Shown here: one piece after another, positions 1 through 6,200 of the stretch
Layout of the letters: each line of letters begins with the position of its first letter
Position numbering within the stretch: position 1 is the first letter of the stretch
Assembly (NCBI GenBank): GCA_015661555.1
Contig: DQVW01000053.1
Coordinates: 1 to 9,612 of the forward strand
Length of the DNA stretch: 9,612 nucleotides
Source: Methanothermococcus okinawensis
GTDB taxonomy: Archaea > AGJL01 > Methanococci > Methanococcales > Methanococcaceae
Direction: 5' to 3'
Made by a program: the position numbers and the translations under genes
Notes under the pieces: model-generated
The model's database searches: none
The model's input: the letters and a program-made list of their open reading frames with translations, nothing else
Told to the model about the DNA's origin: nothing

Positions 1-185
1 AGATGGAGAGGGAGATGGCCCTTGCCAGAAAGCGTCACCTATGGGAGAGGCAGTTCCAACTGGCCTTTGATAAGGAGAAACCTAAGAGGATGAGGAAGGA
101 GTTACCCTCTTCCAATGAGAAGGCCTGTAGTGTCTGTGGGGACCTATGTGCCCTCCTGATAGCTGAGAGCATATTTAAGGATTAA
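1..185 (+). CDS. thiC: Phosphomethylpyrimidine synthase ThiC, C-terminal end (partial)
   Basis: This is the last 60 or so codons of a reading frame that enters from outside the window. The visible tail has the ThiC-family helix (EMALARKRHLWERQFQLAFD) followed by a cysteine cluster, CSVCGDLC. That is the CX2CX3C form I associate with archaeal ThiC; bacterial enzymes have CX2CX4C. In this radical-SAM family the three cysteines hold the [4Fe-4S] cluster that drives rearrangement of aminoimidazole ribotide to the thiamine pyrimidine HMP-P. The cluster sits on a mobile C-terminal tail, as here. The gene ends in TAA at 183-185. The true start and the catalytic barrel are not in view. The methionine at base 3 is internal, not the start. 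The family call is firm for so short a fragment because the cysteine motif and the preceding helix agree. Confidence 0.88.
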   Translation, partial: MEREMALARKRHLWERQFQLAFDKEKPKRMRKELPSSNEKACSVCGDLCALLIAESIFKD

Positions 186-210
186 AATATCCTACCTAAA
201 AGAGACAAGA

Positions 211-282
211 GGAGAAAAATACTTTGAAAAAGTATGTGGCGGATAACCACAACGGTCTTCTGGGAGAATTATACTTTGAAAA
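211..282 (+). repeat. Direct repeat of a ribosome-binding-site plus TTG start sequence
   Basis: Two 20-base copies lie at 211-230 and 263-282, offset by 52 bases, and match at 18 of 20 positions. The only differences are AA versus TT at the seventh and eighth bases. Each copy has GGAGAA, then TACTTTGAAAA, so each places a Shine-Dalgarno-like GGAG about 9 bases before a TTG codon (224 and 276). The offset is not a multiple of three. The first TTG therefore opens a different frame from the glycosyltransferase, while the second is in its frame. Confidence 0.75.
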
Positions 283-289
283 GGCATAA
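224..289 (+). CDS. Possible 21-codon upstream ORF overlapping the glycosyltransferase start
   Basis: A TTG at 224, preceded by GGAG at 211-214 at good spacing, opens a frame of 21 codons ending in TAA at 287-289. It would read (M)KKYVADNHNGLLGELYFEKA. The frame differs from that of the glycosyltransferase and ends 9 bases past the alternative TTG start at 276. That geometry would suit translational coupling or attenuation. It could equally be a relic of the 20-base duplication with no product. There is no family evidence, and short ORFs of this size occur by chance. Confidence 0.2.
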   Translation: MKKYVADNHNGLLGELYFEKA

Positions 290-1655
290 CAAGTTAAATT
301 GCTCCAGGTTGGAGTATATAATCTTTGTAGTTGCCGGTATTGGGGTATCTATTTTATTTCTACATTTGGGAGGATATCAATTTACTCCCAGATCTTTTCT
401 AGATGGTATATTGATAAATCTTAAATATGTCTGGTTGTTATACTCCCCCGTAGCTGTAGTAGCATGTTTAGGTCTTACCATATATAGGCCAGAAAAAGGT
501 ATTGTCTTGAAGAGATGTATACAGAAGGAAGATTACAAGGTAATATTCCAAATAGTTACCAGGGGGTTTAATACAGAAGCTGTTAAGAGATCTGTTAGTT
601 CGATACTGTACTGGGCACCTAAATATTTAAAAAGTTATGAAATATGGGTTATAACTGAGGAGGATGTAGATAAAGATTTTTTTGAAAGCCTAAAGGAGCT
701 TAACGGGGAAGCAGAAAAGAAGGTCAAAGTTATATATGTACCTAGAGATTATGAAACACCTAACAACACTAAATATAAGGCAAGGGCTCTAAATTATGCA
801 CTCGAGTTGAGAAGAAAAATGAAGTATGATCTAGAGAAGACCTGGATATATATTATGGATGAAGAAAGTATAGTTGGGGAAGACACCATACTTGGAATAA
901 TAGATTTTATTGAAAAAGAGGGTAAGAAAGGTAAATTAGCTGGTCAGGGTATAATAGTATATTCCAACTTCTGGGGTAAAAATATTCTAACAAGCTTAGG
1001 AGATAGTATACGGGCGGGAGATGATTTATCTAGGTTTAGGTTTCAAGGAGAATATGGGAAGGTGTTAATAGGAGTACATGGTTCCCATCTACTCTATAGA
1101 GCTGATGTTGAGGATAGAATAGGATGGGACTTTGGAGAAATTAGAGCAGAGGATGCCCTATTTGGAATACTTATAAACAAATATTTTAACAAAGCCTATG
1201 GATGGTTAAAGGGAAAGTTATATGAACAAAGCCCATTCAGCGTTAAAGATTACATAAAACAGAGAAGGAGATGGTTTTGGGGCATATTGGATATCATAGT
1301 TATTAGGAAAGATGTTGGACTTATATATAAAATAATCTTCTTACTACATATACTTTCCTGGCTATCTACCATGCCCTCCATAACAGTTGCCTATATTAAT
1401 GTGTTGTATCCCACTCCAGTACCTCATCCTTTTCTTGCTGTTCTCTTTGGATTTCTTAAAGGTACATTAGTGTATACATACTGGAAAGGATGCCAGTTAA
1501 ATTTACACCCCCTTGGAAAAGATTCTAAATGGTTAAGAGTTGTTAATATTTTAGCGATTCCTGTAGTGGCTGTTATAGAAGGAGTGGCACCATGGTATGC
1601 TTTACTAACATATAAAAGTAGTAAAAATATCGGTTATGAAGTTATAAAAAAGTAA
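234..1655 (+). CDS. Membrane glycosyltransferase family 2, Egghead-like
   Basis: A predicted integral-membrane glycosyltransferase of 473 residues from the ATG at 234. Two hydrophobic segments (about 27-48 and 62-84) precede a GT-A-type catalytic region (about 100-350), and further hydrophobic segments lie at about 361-390, 396-412 and 434-456. Catalytic landmarks are a DXD-like D209-E-E at the end of a hydrophobic strand, E306-D307 (the acceptor-base ED), and QRRRW at 343-347. Around the last two, AEDALFG and YEQSPFSVKDYIKQRRRW resemble the Drosophila Egghead beta-mannosyltransferase family, so a lipid- or glycan-linked sugar transfer at the membrane is likely. Substrate unknown. The start is uncertain: ATG 234 has a poorly spaced GGAG (19 bases away), whereas the in-frame TTG at 276 has GGGAG at 262-266 and would give a 459-residue protein. 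By eye it is more AT-rich than its neighbours, perhaps reflecting transfer, as surface-glycan genes often are. Confidence 0.85.
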   Translation: MWRITTTVFWENYTLKRHNKLNCSRLEYIIFVVAGIGVSILFLHLGGYQFTPRSFLDGILINLKYVWLLYSPVAVVACLGLTIYRPEKGIVLKRCIQKEDYKVIFQIVTRGFNTEAVKRSVSSILYWAPKYLKSYEIWVITEEDVDKDFFESLKELNGEAEKKVKVIYVPRDYETPNNTKYKARALNYALELRRKMKYDLEKTWIYIMDEESIVGEDTILGIIDFIEKEGKKGKLAGQGIIVYSNFWGKNILTSLGDSIRAGDDLSRFRFQGEYGKVLIGVHGSHLLYRADVEDRIGWDFGEIRAEDALFGILINKYFNKAYGWLKGKLYEQSPFSVKDYIKQRRRWFWGILDIIVIRKDVGLIYKIIFLLHILSWLSTMPSITVAYINVLYPTPVPHPFLAVLFGFLKGTLVYTYWKGCQLNLHPLGKDSKWLRVVNILAIPVVAVIEGVAPWYALLTYKSSKNIGYEVIKK

Positions 1656-1662
1656 AGAAGAT

Positions 1663-2568
1663 CTAGAACTCCAACTTCATATTATGCATGATACAACCTC
1701 CAATAAGCTTTAAAACATCGGTCTTAGTAATAATACCCACTACCTTTCCATTTTTATCCACAACTATCAATCTACCAACACCCTTCTCCTCCATGAGCAT
1801 GAGGGCGTCGTATATCTTCTTATCTGGGGTTATAGTGATGGGATTCCTTGCCATAACCTTCTCCACAGGTTCATTCTCCATACCCTTGGAGATTGCATAG
1901 GCTAGATCGTGATGGGTAAATACCCCAACTAACTTACCCTCAGAGATAACGGGTACCCCACCTATCCTATTTTCATAGAGAATCTTGGCGGTGTCCTTAA
2001 TCTTGGTGCTAGGCTCTATCCATATAAGCTTATCTTTTATAGCCACAGCCTCCACTTTTATATTTGGAACACTTGCAACCCCCATAACATCTAGGAGAAG
2101 TATATGGTTTATATCGTCTCTCCCTGTAACCTTCCCAAACACTACAATCTTGTTGTGATAGGTGGGACCTACCCTTACAATATCTCCCTCTTTAAACAGT
2201 CTTGTATCCCCCCTTATCTGTATCATGGAGGAACAGGCCTTCTCATGGGCTACTGTGTCAAAGATTATCTTCTCAACACATACACCCTCAACCTTTTTAT
2301 CCCCCTTGTATATAGGTACCTCGATTGTATCCTTGTAGGTTAAACCTAGAGCCCTGTAGGTATTACTCGTTGGGATGTATCCCCCCCTAGGTCCAGGTAC
2401 CCCATCTACCAGGTTCAGAGCCTTTAAGGCCTGCATCTGATTTCTTATAGTTCCAGGGTTCCTATTCAGCCTCTTTGCTATCTCGGTTCCCTTAACAGGC
2501 CTATTTTTTTCCTCGTAGATATTGATTAACTCTTGAAGTATCTCCTTCTGGATCACTGTTAGGTCCAT
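1663..2568 (-). CDS. HTH-CBS predicted transcriptional regulator
   Basis: A 301-residue protein read from the ATG at 2568-2566. That start has a strong AGGTGGT ribosome binding site a few bases upstream (about 2574-2580). A longer frame opens at 2607, but its 13 extra residues run through the ribosome binding site and look spurious. Residues 1-65 form a winged-helix DNA-binding region (AKRLNRNPGTIRNQMQALKALNLVDG, then a GPRGGY wing). Residues about 70-170 are a beta-rich middle region. Two CBS domains occupy about 173-224 (VPVISEGKLVGVFTHHDL) and 236-283 (LIVVDKNGKVVGIITKTDVL). CBS pairs commonly bind adenine nucleotides or SAM, so this should be a ligand-sensing repressor or activator of the archaeal HTH-CBS type (COG2524-like). 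It ends 7 bases from the convergent glycosyltransferase stop and is divergent from the ParA-like gene, whose promoter it may control. The ligand and targets are not evident. Confidence 0.88.
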   Translation of the reverse strand: MDLTVIQKEILQELINIYEEKNRPVKGTEIAKRLNRNPGTIRNQMQALKALNLVDGVPGPRGGYIPTSNTYRALGLTYKDTIEVPIYKGDKKVEGVCVEKIIFDTVAHEKACSSMIQIRGDTRLFKEGDIVRVGPTYHNKIVVFGKVTGRDDINHILLLDVMGVASVPNIKVEAVAIKDKLIWIEPSTKIKDTAKILYENRIGGVPVISEGKLVGVFTHHDLAYAISKGMENEPVEKVMARNPITITPDKKIYDALMLMEEKGVGRLIVVDKNGKVVGIITKTDVLKLIGGCIMHNMKLEF

Positions 2569-2680
2569 AAAAGGACCACCTTTTAAGTATTTATAATAGA
2601 GGGCCAATACTAATTATTTAATTAATAGCAATTCCAATATATTTAAATATTTTGTCAAATAATATCAAAAAGGGGAGACT
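2569..2680. promoter_or_regulatory. Divergent promoter region between the HTH-CBS and ParA-like genes
   Basis: An AT-rich 112-base gap between head-to-head genes. On the + strand, TTTAAATA at 2642-2649 fits the archaeal TATA consensus TTTAWATA. It lies about 32 bases before the ATG at 2681, so transcription would start near 2670 with GGGGAG at 2672-2677 as ribosome binding site. On the - strand, TTAAATAA (2621-2614) is a suitable TATA for the gene starting at 2568. A second candidate, TTATAAATA (2596-2588), would give almost no leader and so conflicts with the good ribosome binding site. Placement is by consensus only. Confidence 0.5.
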
Positions 2681-3466
2681 ATGAAGATAGGGTTTTACAA
2701 CCTTCAGGGGGGTACTGGAAAAACCACCATTGCAGCAAATATGGCCTACTATATTAGTGATGTTGTAAAGACGGTCTTTGTAGACTGTGATATATACGGT
2801 GGTAACAGTGCCCTATTTTTCAATATGGAATCTGTTCCCGAGACTATAAATGGCTATTTAAATGGGGAGTATACAGTGGGAGAGATAATACATGAGTATG
2901 AGAACCTCTCTGTTATAGTAAGCGATCCCACCCCAGGGGCATTTGATACAGATCTAGATGTTGAAAAACTTGTGGATCTATTAAACCAGCTGGAGGAGAA
3001 GTACGACGTAATTATTCTCGACCTACCTCCAAATATTACCGAGGGGAATATACTCTTCTCCAACGAGGAACTCTCCTGTAAAATGATAGTAGTTGGGGAG
3101 GACAGCATACCTGGTATAGGGGGAACCTTGAAGACCCTGGAGTTACTAGATGCCCTAAATATTCAGGTAATAGGTACCATCATAAACAAGGATAGAAAAA
3201 TTGTAGACTACGAAGACGTTATAGACAACGTTATATCCATACTTCCCTACGATGAAGAGGTGGAGGAGCAGTGGATTAAAGGAGAACCTATTGTAAAGAA
3301 AAAATCCCACTTTGGAAAGGAGTTAAGTTTCCTAATTGAAGAGTTGCTGGAGGCCTATATACAGAAGGATCTAGCTACCTTAAGGGCCATAGAGATAGCA
3401 AAGGAGTTCAAGAGTCATATAATGGGAGAAGAGGAGGAAGAGGAGGAAAAAGATCAATCCCTCTAA
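2681..3466 (+). CDS. ParA/MinD-type ATPase without the signature lysine
   Basis: A 261-residue SIMIBI-class P-loop ATPase. The Walker A region is QGGTGKTT at residues 9-16. The P-loop lysine K14 is present, but the deviant-Walker signature lysine (first K of KGGxGKT) is Q9. The Walker A' aspartates are in VDCD (34-37) and the Walker B-like strand is VIILDLPP (110-117). The fold therefore matches ParA/MinD/CpaE ATPases, which form ATP-sandwich dimers on membranes or DNA. Loss of the signature lysine suggests altered hydrolysis or a binding-only switch, as occurs in some CpaE/FleN-like relatives. The C-terminus is a charged helix ending in seven consecutive glutamates (250-256). There is no obvious amphipathic membrane-targeting helix like that of MinD. 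The ribosome binding site GGGGAG precedes the ATG. Deoxyhypusine synthase follows 21 bases later. Specific role unknown; partitioning, polarity and regulatory scaffolding are all possible. Confidence 0.85.
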   Translation: MKIGFYNLQGGTGKTTIAANMAYYISDVVKTVFVDCDIYGGNSALFFNMESVPETINGYLNGEYTVGEIIHEYENLSVIVSDPTPGAFDTDLDVEKLVDLLNQLEEKYDVIILDLPPNITEGNILFSNEELSCKMIVVGEDSIPGIGGTLKTLELLDALNIQVIGTIINKDRKIVDYEDVIDNVISILPYDEEVEEQWIKGEPIVKKKSHFGKELSFLIEELLEAYIQKDLATLRAIEIAKEFKSHIMGEEEEEEEKDQSL

Positions 3467-3487
3467 AAAATTATTTTTTGTGATAAA
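3467..3487 (+). terminator. Possible weak U-tract terminator between the ParA-like and deoxyhypusine synthase genes
   Basis: The short spacer reads A-run, TTA, six T (3474-3479), GTGATAAA and then the next ATG. U-tracts on the non-template strand are the core of archaeal intrinsic termination, so some transcripts may stop here. No stable hairpin is visible. The run is short and could simply be AT-rich spacer. Confidence 0.25.
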
Positions 3488-4507
3488 ATGGAGAAGAGGG
3501 CTAGGGAGATTGTACTTAAAAAGAGTGAAGAGATGGAAGGTTTAAGTGTGGAAGGTCCCTGGCTAGAGGAGGATATGGATCTATATGATATTCTCATAAA
3601 GTACTACAAGAGGATAGGATTTCAGGGAACACATCTTGGGAAGGCTATCGAGATATGGAAAAAGGTGGAGAGAATAAGGGAGGAGGATAGAAACAACGTT
3701 ACAGTATTTATGGCCTATACCTCCAATATGGTGTCCTCGGGATTGAGGGAGATCATAGCCTACCTGGTAAAACATAGGAAGGTGGATGTACTGGTAACTA
3801 CTGCAGGGGGTGTCGAGGAGGATTTTATAAAGTGTATAAAACCCTTCCTCATTGGGGACTGGCACCTCAATGGGGCCAAGTTAAGGGAGAAGGGTATAAA
3901 CAGAATAGGTAATATTCTAGTTCCCAATGACAGGTACGTTGAATTTGAGAGGTATATGAGGGAGTTCTTTGAATACCTGGAGAAGTTGGAGGAGCGGGAA
4001 AAAAGAATAATATCTACAAGGGAGTTCTGCTACAGGCTGGGGGAGTTAATAGATAAAAAATTTAAAAAAGAGGTTAAGGAACGGTCCATACTTTACTGGG
4101 CCTATAAGAACAACATCCCTCTATTCTGCCCTGCAATAACTGACGGCTCCATTGGAGATATGCTCTACTTTTACAAGGTGGAGAAGAAGTCGAATTTAAA
4201 GATAGATATTGCTGAGGATATTGTAGAGTTAAACAATATAGCTGTGTATTCCAAGAGGACATGTTGCATTGTACTGGGAGGCTCCCTACCAAAGCATAGT
4301 GTAATAAATGCAAACCTCTTCAGGGAAGGTGCCGACTACGCCATATACATAACCACTGGGGTACCCTGGGACGGTTCCCTTAGCGGTGCTCCACCGGAAG
4401 AGGGGATATCCTGGGGAAAGATTCAGAGGGGAGCGGAATACGTGGAGATCTGGGCAGATGCCACCTTGGTATTCCCACTACTTGTATACTGTGTATTTAA
4501 AAAGTAA
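3488..4507 (+). CDS. dys: Deoxyhypusine synthase
   Basis: A 339-residue enzyme that transfers the aminobutyl group of spermidine, NAD-dependently, to a lysine of translation factor aIF5A, the first step of hypusine formation in the cytoplasm. Diagnostic blocks match the human enzyme closely. TSNMVSSGLRE starts at 78 and TTAGGVEED at 104-112. Near the C-terminus come GGSLPKH (264-270), NANLFREGADYAIYITT, WDGSLSGA, and SWGK ending at K311. K311 aligns with human Lys329, which forms the enzyme-substrate imine. The LVFPLLV tail is also typical. Length is usual for the family, and active-site blocks are intact, so it should be functional. The spacing from the ParA-like gene (21 bases) suggests cotranscription, but the ribosome binding site is poor (only GTGAT at 3480-3484) and a U-tract intervenes. 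The aIF5A gene is not in the window. The gene is convergent with the FUN14 gene, with 4 bases between stops. Confidence 0.95.
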   Translation: MEKRAREIVLKKSEEMEGLSVEGPWLEEDMDLYDILIKYYKRIGFQGTHLGKAIEIWKKVERIREEDRNNVTVFMAYTSNMVSSGLREIIAYLVKHRKVDVLVTTAGGVEEDFIKCIKPFLIGDWHLNGAKLREKGINRIGNILVPNDRYVEFERYMREFFEYLEKLEEREKRIISTREFCYRLGELIDKKFKKEVKERSILYWAYKNNIPLFCPAITDGSIGDMLYFYKVEKKSNLKIDIAEDIVELNNIAVYSKRTCCIVLGGSLPKHSVINANLFREGADYAIYITTGVPWDGSLSGAPPEEGISWGKIQRGAEYVEIWADATLVFPLLVYCVFKK

Positions 4508-4511
4508 AGTG

Positions 4512-4814
4512 TTATCCCTTTTTAAATCCTATTATAAAACCTGCAACAAACCCTGTACCTAGGGAGATGGAGTGAAGCAGCCCTACCACCTGACTCCCAA
4601 AGGATACAAAGGAGTTTTCCATAACTCCTAGAAGTCCTAGAAGTGCATCTCTGTTAACAGTAATCACACCTAGTTTTGCAAGATAGAGGAGGCTCAATAT
4701 ATAGAGAGCTAATAGGGCGGCAACTATCTTAAGGGCTATCTTTGCTCCCCACCCTATGATAAATCCACCTATGAATCCCACACCTAGATCTGGTAGAAAT
4801 TGAAGTATATCCAT
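4512..4814 (-). CDS. FUN14-family small membrane protein
   Basis: A 100-residue hydrophobic protein from the ATG at 4814-4812, chosen because AGGTGAGG lies just upstream. The longer frame from 4892 would overlap the 3' end of cbiE by 64 bases and adds unlikely residues. Glycine-rich membrane segments read GVGFIGGFIIGWGAKIALKI (11-30), VAALLALYILSLLYLAKLG (31-49) and GTGFVAGFIIGFKKG at the C-terminus (86-100), with VITVNRDALLG between. The GFxxGFxxG pattern, the central lysine-containing segment and the terminal FKKG match the FUN14 (FUNDC1) family, known in eukaryotes as mitochondrial outer-membrane receptors and widespread but uncharacterised in archaea. It is the last gene of the ACT-cbiE-FUN14 cluster, with 14 bases between it and the cbiE stop. 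Its function is unknown, and a link to corrinoid synthesis is only contextual. Confidence 0.8.
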   Translation of the reverse strand: MDILQFLPDLGVGFIGGFIIGWGAKIALKIVAALLALYILSLLYLAKLGVITVNRDALLGLLGVMENSFVSFGSQVVGLLHSISLGTGFVAGFIIGFKKG

Positions 4815-4828
4815 TATCCTCACCTTTT

Positions 4829-5455
4829 TTACCTTATAACACATACCACTAGATAGGAGAAATCTAGATTTAGAACATCCTTCAACTTGCACCTCACTAT
4901 CCTCTCGTTGGGATAGGTTAAATTTTCACATATTACAATCTCCCTGTCCTCCTCCACCCCATTTTCTATTAGATATTTCACATCCTCTTTGAGGTTGGCA
5001 GGTAGGAAGATCACCCTCTCATTACTTTTAACAAGATCTAAAAGTATTCTCCTGTTTTCCTCCCTTCCATGTAGGGTAACTATGTGATAGTCCTCCCAGG
5101 ATATTTTAAGTCTAGAGGCCGCAACCTGGATAGAGGAGATACCTGGTATAACCTCTATCTCCTCCTCCTTTAAAATGTTGTAATTTAGTAGGGTCTTTAA
5201 CAACCCGCTGAAGCAGGGATCTCCCGTGGAGAGCACTGCAACACTTTTCCCCTCTCTTTTACAGTGATCTATCACCTTCCTTAAATCCCCTACAACATCC
5301 CTGGATAGAACATATCTCCTATCCTCCTCAACCTGGAAAAGTTCTAGGGCTCTTCTACTCCCAACTACAACATCAGCCTCCCTTACAGTATCTATGGCCT
5401 TCAGTGTAAGGTACTCTCTACTCCCTGGCCCTACACCTACTAGGTATACCCTCAT
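4829..5455 (-). CDS. cbiE: Cobalt-precorrin-7 (C5)-methyltransferase CbiE
   Basis: A 208-residue tetrapyrrole methylase. The N-terminal VGVGPG (6-11), followed by REYLTLKAIDTVREADVVVGSRR, is the usual first strand and helix. STGDPCFSG (76-84) is the GDP motif shaping the SAM pocket, and IPGISSIQVAASRL (103-116) is the family's third block. The REYLTL and STGDPCFSG signatures and the short length favour CbiE over other corrin methylases. No CbiT domain is fused, so the C15 methyltransferase/decarboxylase must be elsewhere. It acts in the anaerobic corrin pathway that methanogens use to make corrinoid cofactors. Its ATG (5455-5453) overlaps by one base the TAA stop of the preceding ACT-domain gene (TAATG), implying translational coupling. 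FUN14 follows after 14 bases. Confidence 0.9.
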   Translation of the reverse strand: MRVYLVGVGPGSREYLTLKAIDTVREADVVVGSRRALELFQVEEDRRYVLSRDVVGDLRKVIDHCKREGKSVAVLSTGDPCFSGLLKTLLNYNILKEEEIEVIPGISSIQVAASRLKISWEDYHIVTLHGREENRRILLDLVKSNERVIFLPANLKEDVKYLIENGVEEDREIVICENLTYPNERIVRCKLKDVLNLDFSYLVVCVIR

Positions 5456-6108
5456 TATATAACCTTTCCTCTAACCTTGTTTATATCAAATTTTGCAGTC
5501 TCTGCCACAGTCATAACGGCGATCACTCCAGCCTGGACAGGGTCTGTAACTACAAGGTCCACAACCTTGGGAACACTGCCAAACATCTTCAGGGAGATGA
5601 CGTAGATACCAGTTCTCTCCTTAAGTCTTCTAATGGCCTGGGTTATCTTTCCACCCATCAAGGAGCCGGCGAGGACTAGCAGCCCCACCCTAGGAAGTTT
5701 TTCAACGGAGAGTACAGCGTTGGCTATATTCTCCTCCCCAACTATGGGGATGGTATCTACACTTATCCTCTCCCCTCGGATGTTATGCCTATCTGCCTCT
5801 ATTATAGCTCCCAGGGCAACCTGGGAGACCTGGGCACCCCCTCCTATTATTATTATCCTCTTCCCAAAGATCTTCTTAAGTGTAGAGTGGATCTCTACCT
5901 CTAATACTCCCTCTACACGCCTCAAGGTATTTAGCAGGATGTCACCATCCTCTATGTTCTCAATCTCCATATAGATCAGTCCAGTGCCCTCCTCCCTTAT
6001 GAATTGCTGGGTATAGATAATATTCCCCCCTAACTTGGAGATAATACCTGTTATCCTGTGAAGTATACCTATCTTGTTATGGACTATTAACGTCACCCCT
6101 ATCTCCAT
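5455..6108 (-). CDS. ACT domain plus DUF5612 predicted regulatory protein
   Basis: A 217-residue protein. Residues 1-75 are an ACT domain (GVTLIVHNKIGILHRITGII, then ...TGLIYMEIE...LRRVEGVLEVEI), the ligand-binding module typical of amino-acid sensors. Residues about 83-210 form a second domain: glycine-rich IIIIGGGAQVSQVALGAI (85-102), IPIVGEENIANAVLSV, VLAGSLMGGKITQAI and VTDPVQAGVIAVMTVAETAKF. This matches the archaeal ACT-DUF5612 family (COG2061), annotated elsewhere as a predicted allosteric regulator of homoserine dehydrogenase. No enzyme active site is evident. The ATG at 6108 has only a weak GGTTGA-like ribosome binding site. It is the first gene of a three-gene cluster with cbiE and FUN14, and its stop overlaps the cbiE start. 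The clustering hints at a sensor tied to corrinoid or methionine/SAM supply, but that is inference. Confidence 0.85.
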   Translation of the reverse strand: MEIGVTLIVHNKIGILHRITGIISKLGGNIIYTQQFIREEGTGLIYMEIENIEDGDILLNTLRRVEGVLEVEIHSTLKKIFGKRIIIIGGGAQVSQVALGAIIEADRHNIRGERISVDTIPIVGEENIANAVLSVEKLPRVGLLVLAGSLMGGKITQAIRRLKERTGIYVISLKMFGSVPKVVDLVVTDPVQAGVIAVMTVAETAKFDINKVRGKVI

Positions 6109-6200
6109 AATTCAACCATTTTCCCTTTGTAGATAAGATTATAATATATAAGGGTTATAATTAAATAGGATTTAAAATTTTCACTGTTGAGGGGATTATT
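6109..6200. promoter_or_regulatory. Divergent promoter region between the ACT-domain and DUF2226-like genes
   Basis: A 92-base AT-rich gap between divergent operons. AATATATA at 6143-6150 is near-symmetric and could serve as TATA box in either direction. A second + strand candidate is TTATAATTAAATA at 6155-6167. The + gene has a clear GAGGGG ribosome binding site at 6189-6194, 6 bases before its ATG. The - gene at 6108 would have a very short leader if the shared TATA is used. Consensus-based only. Confidence 0.45.

Noticed and set aside
1645..1680. Possible terminator hairpin between the convergent glycosyltransferase and HTH-CBS genes
   Set aside because: AGATCT is only a 6-base palindrome, the spacer is 7 bases long, and no U-tract follows in either direction.
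2569..2607. Thirteen-residue N-terminal extension of the HTH-CBS gene, from a methionine at 2607
   Set aside because: The extension covers the AGGTGGT ribosome binding site of the internal ATG at 2568 and part of the AT-rich promoter. HTH-family proteins begin near MDLTVIQKEIL.
3424..3453. Purine-only GGAGGA-type repeat as a possible regulatory or triplex element
   Set aside because: It is fully explained as GAA/GAG codons of the seven-glutamate tail. The repeat unit is irregular and short.
4815..4892. Twenty-six-residue N-terminal extension of the FUN14 gene, overlapping cbiE
   Set aside because: It would overlap the cbiE coding end by 64 bases in another frame. The ATG at 4814 has an excellent AGGTGAGG and starts a normal-length FUN14 protein.
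5633..5974. 113-codon + strand frame opposite the ACT-domain gene
   Set aside because: It is antisense to a well-supported conserved protein. Its product is serine/proline/isoleucine-rich, typical of a shadow frame, and it lacks a ribosome binding site.
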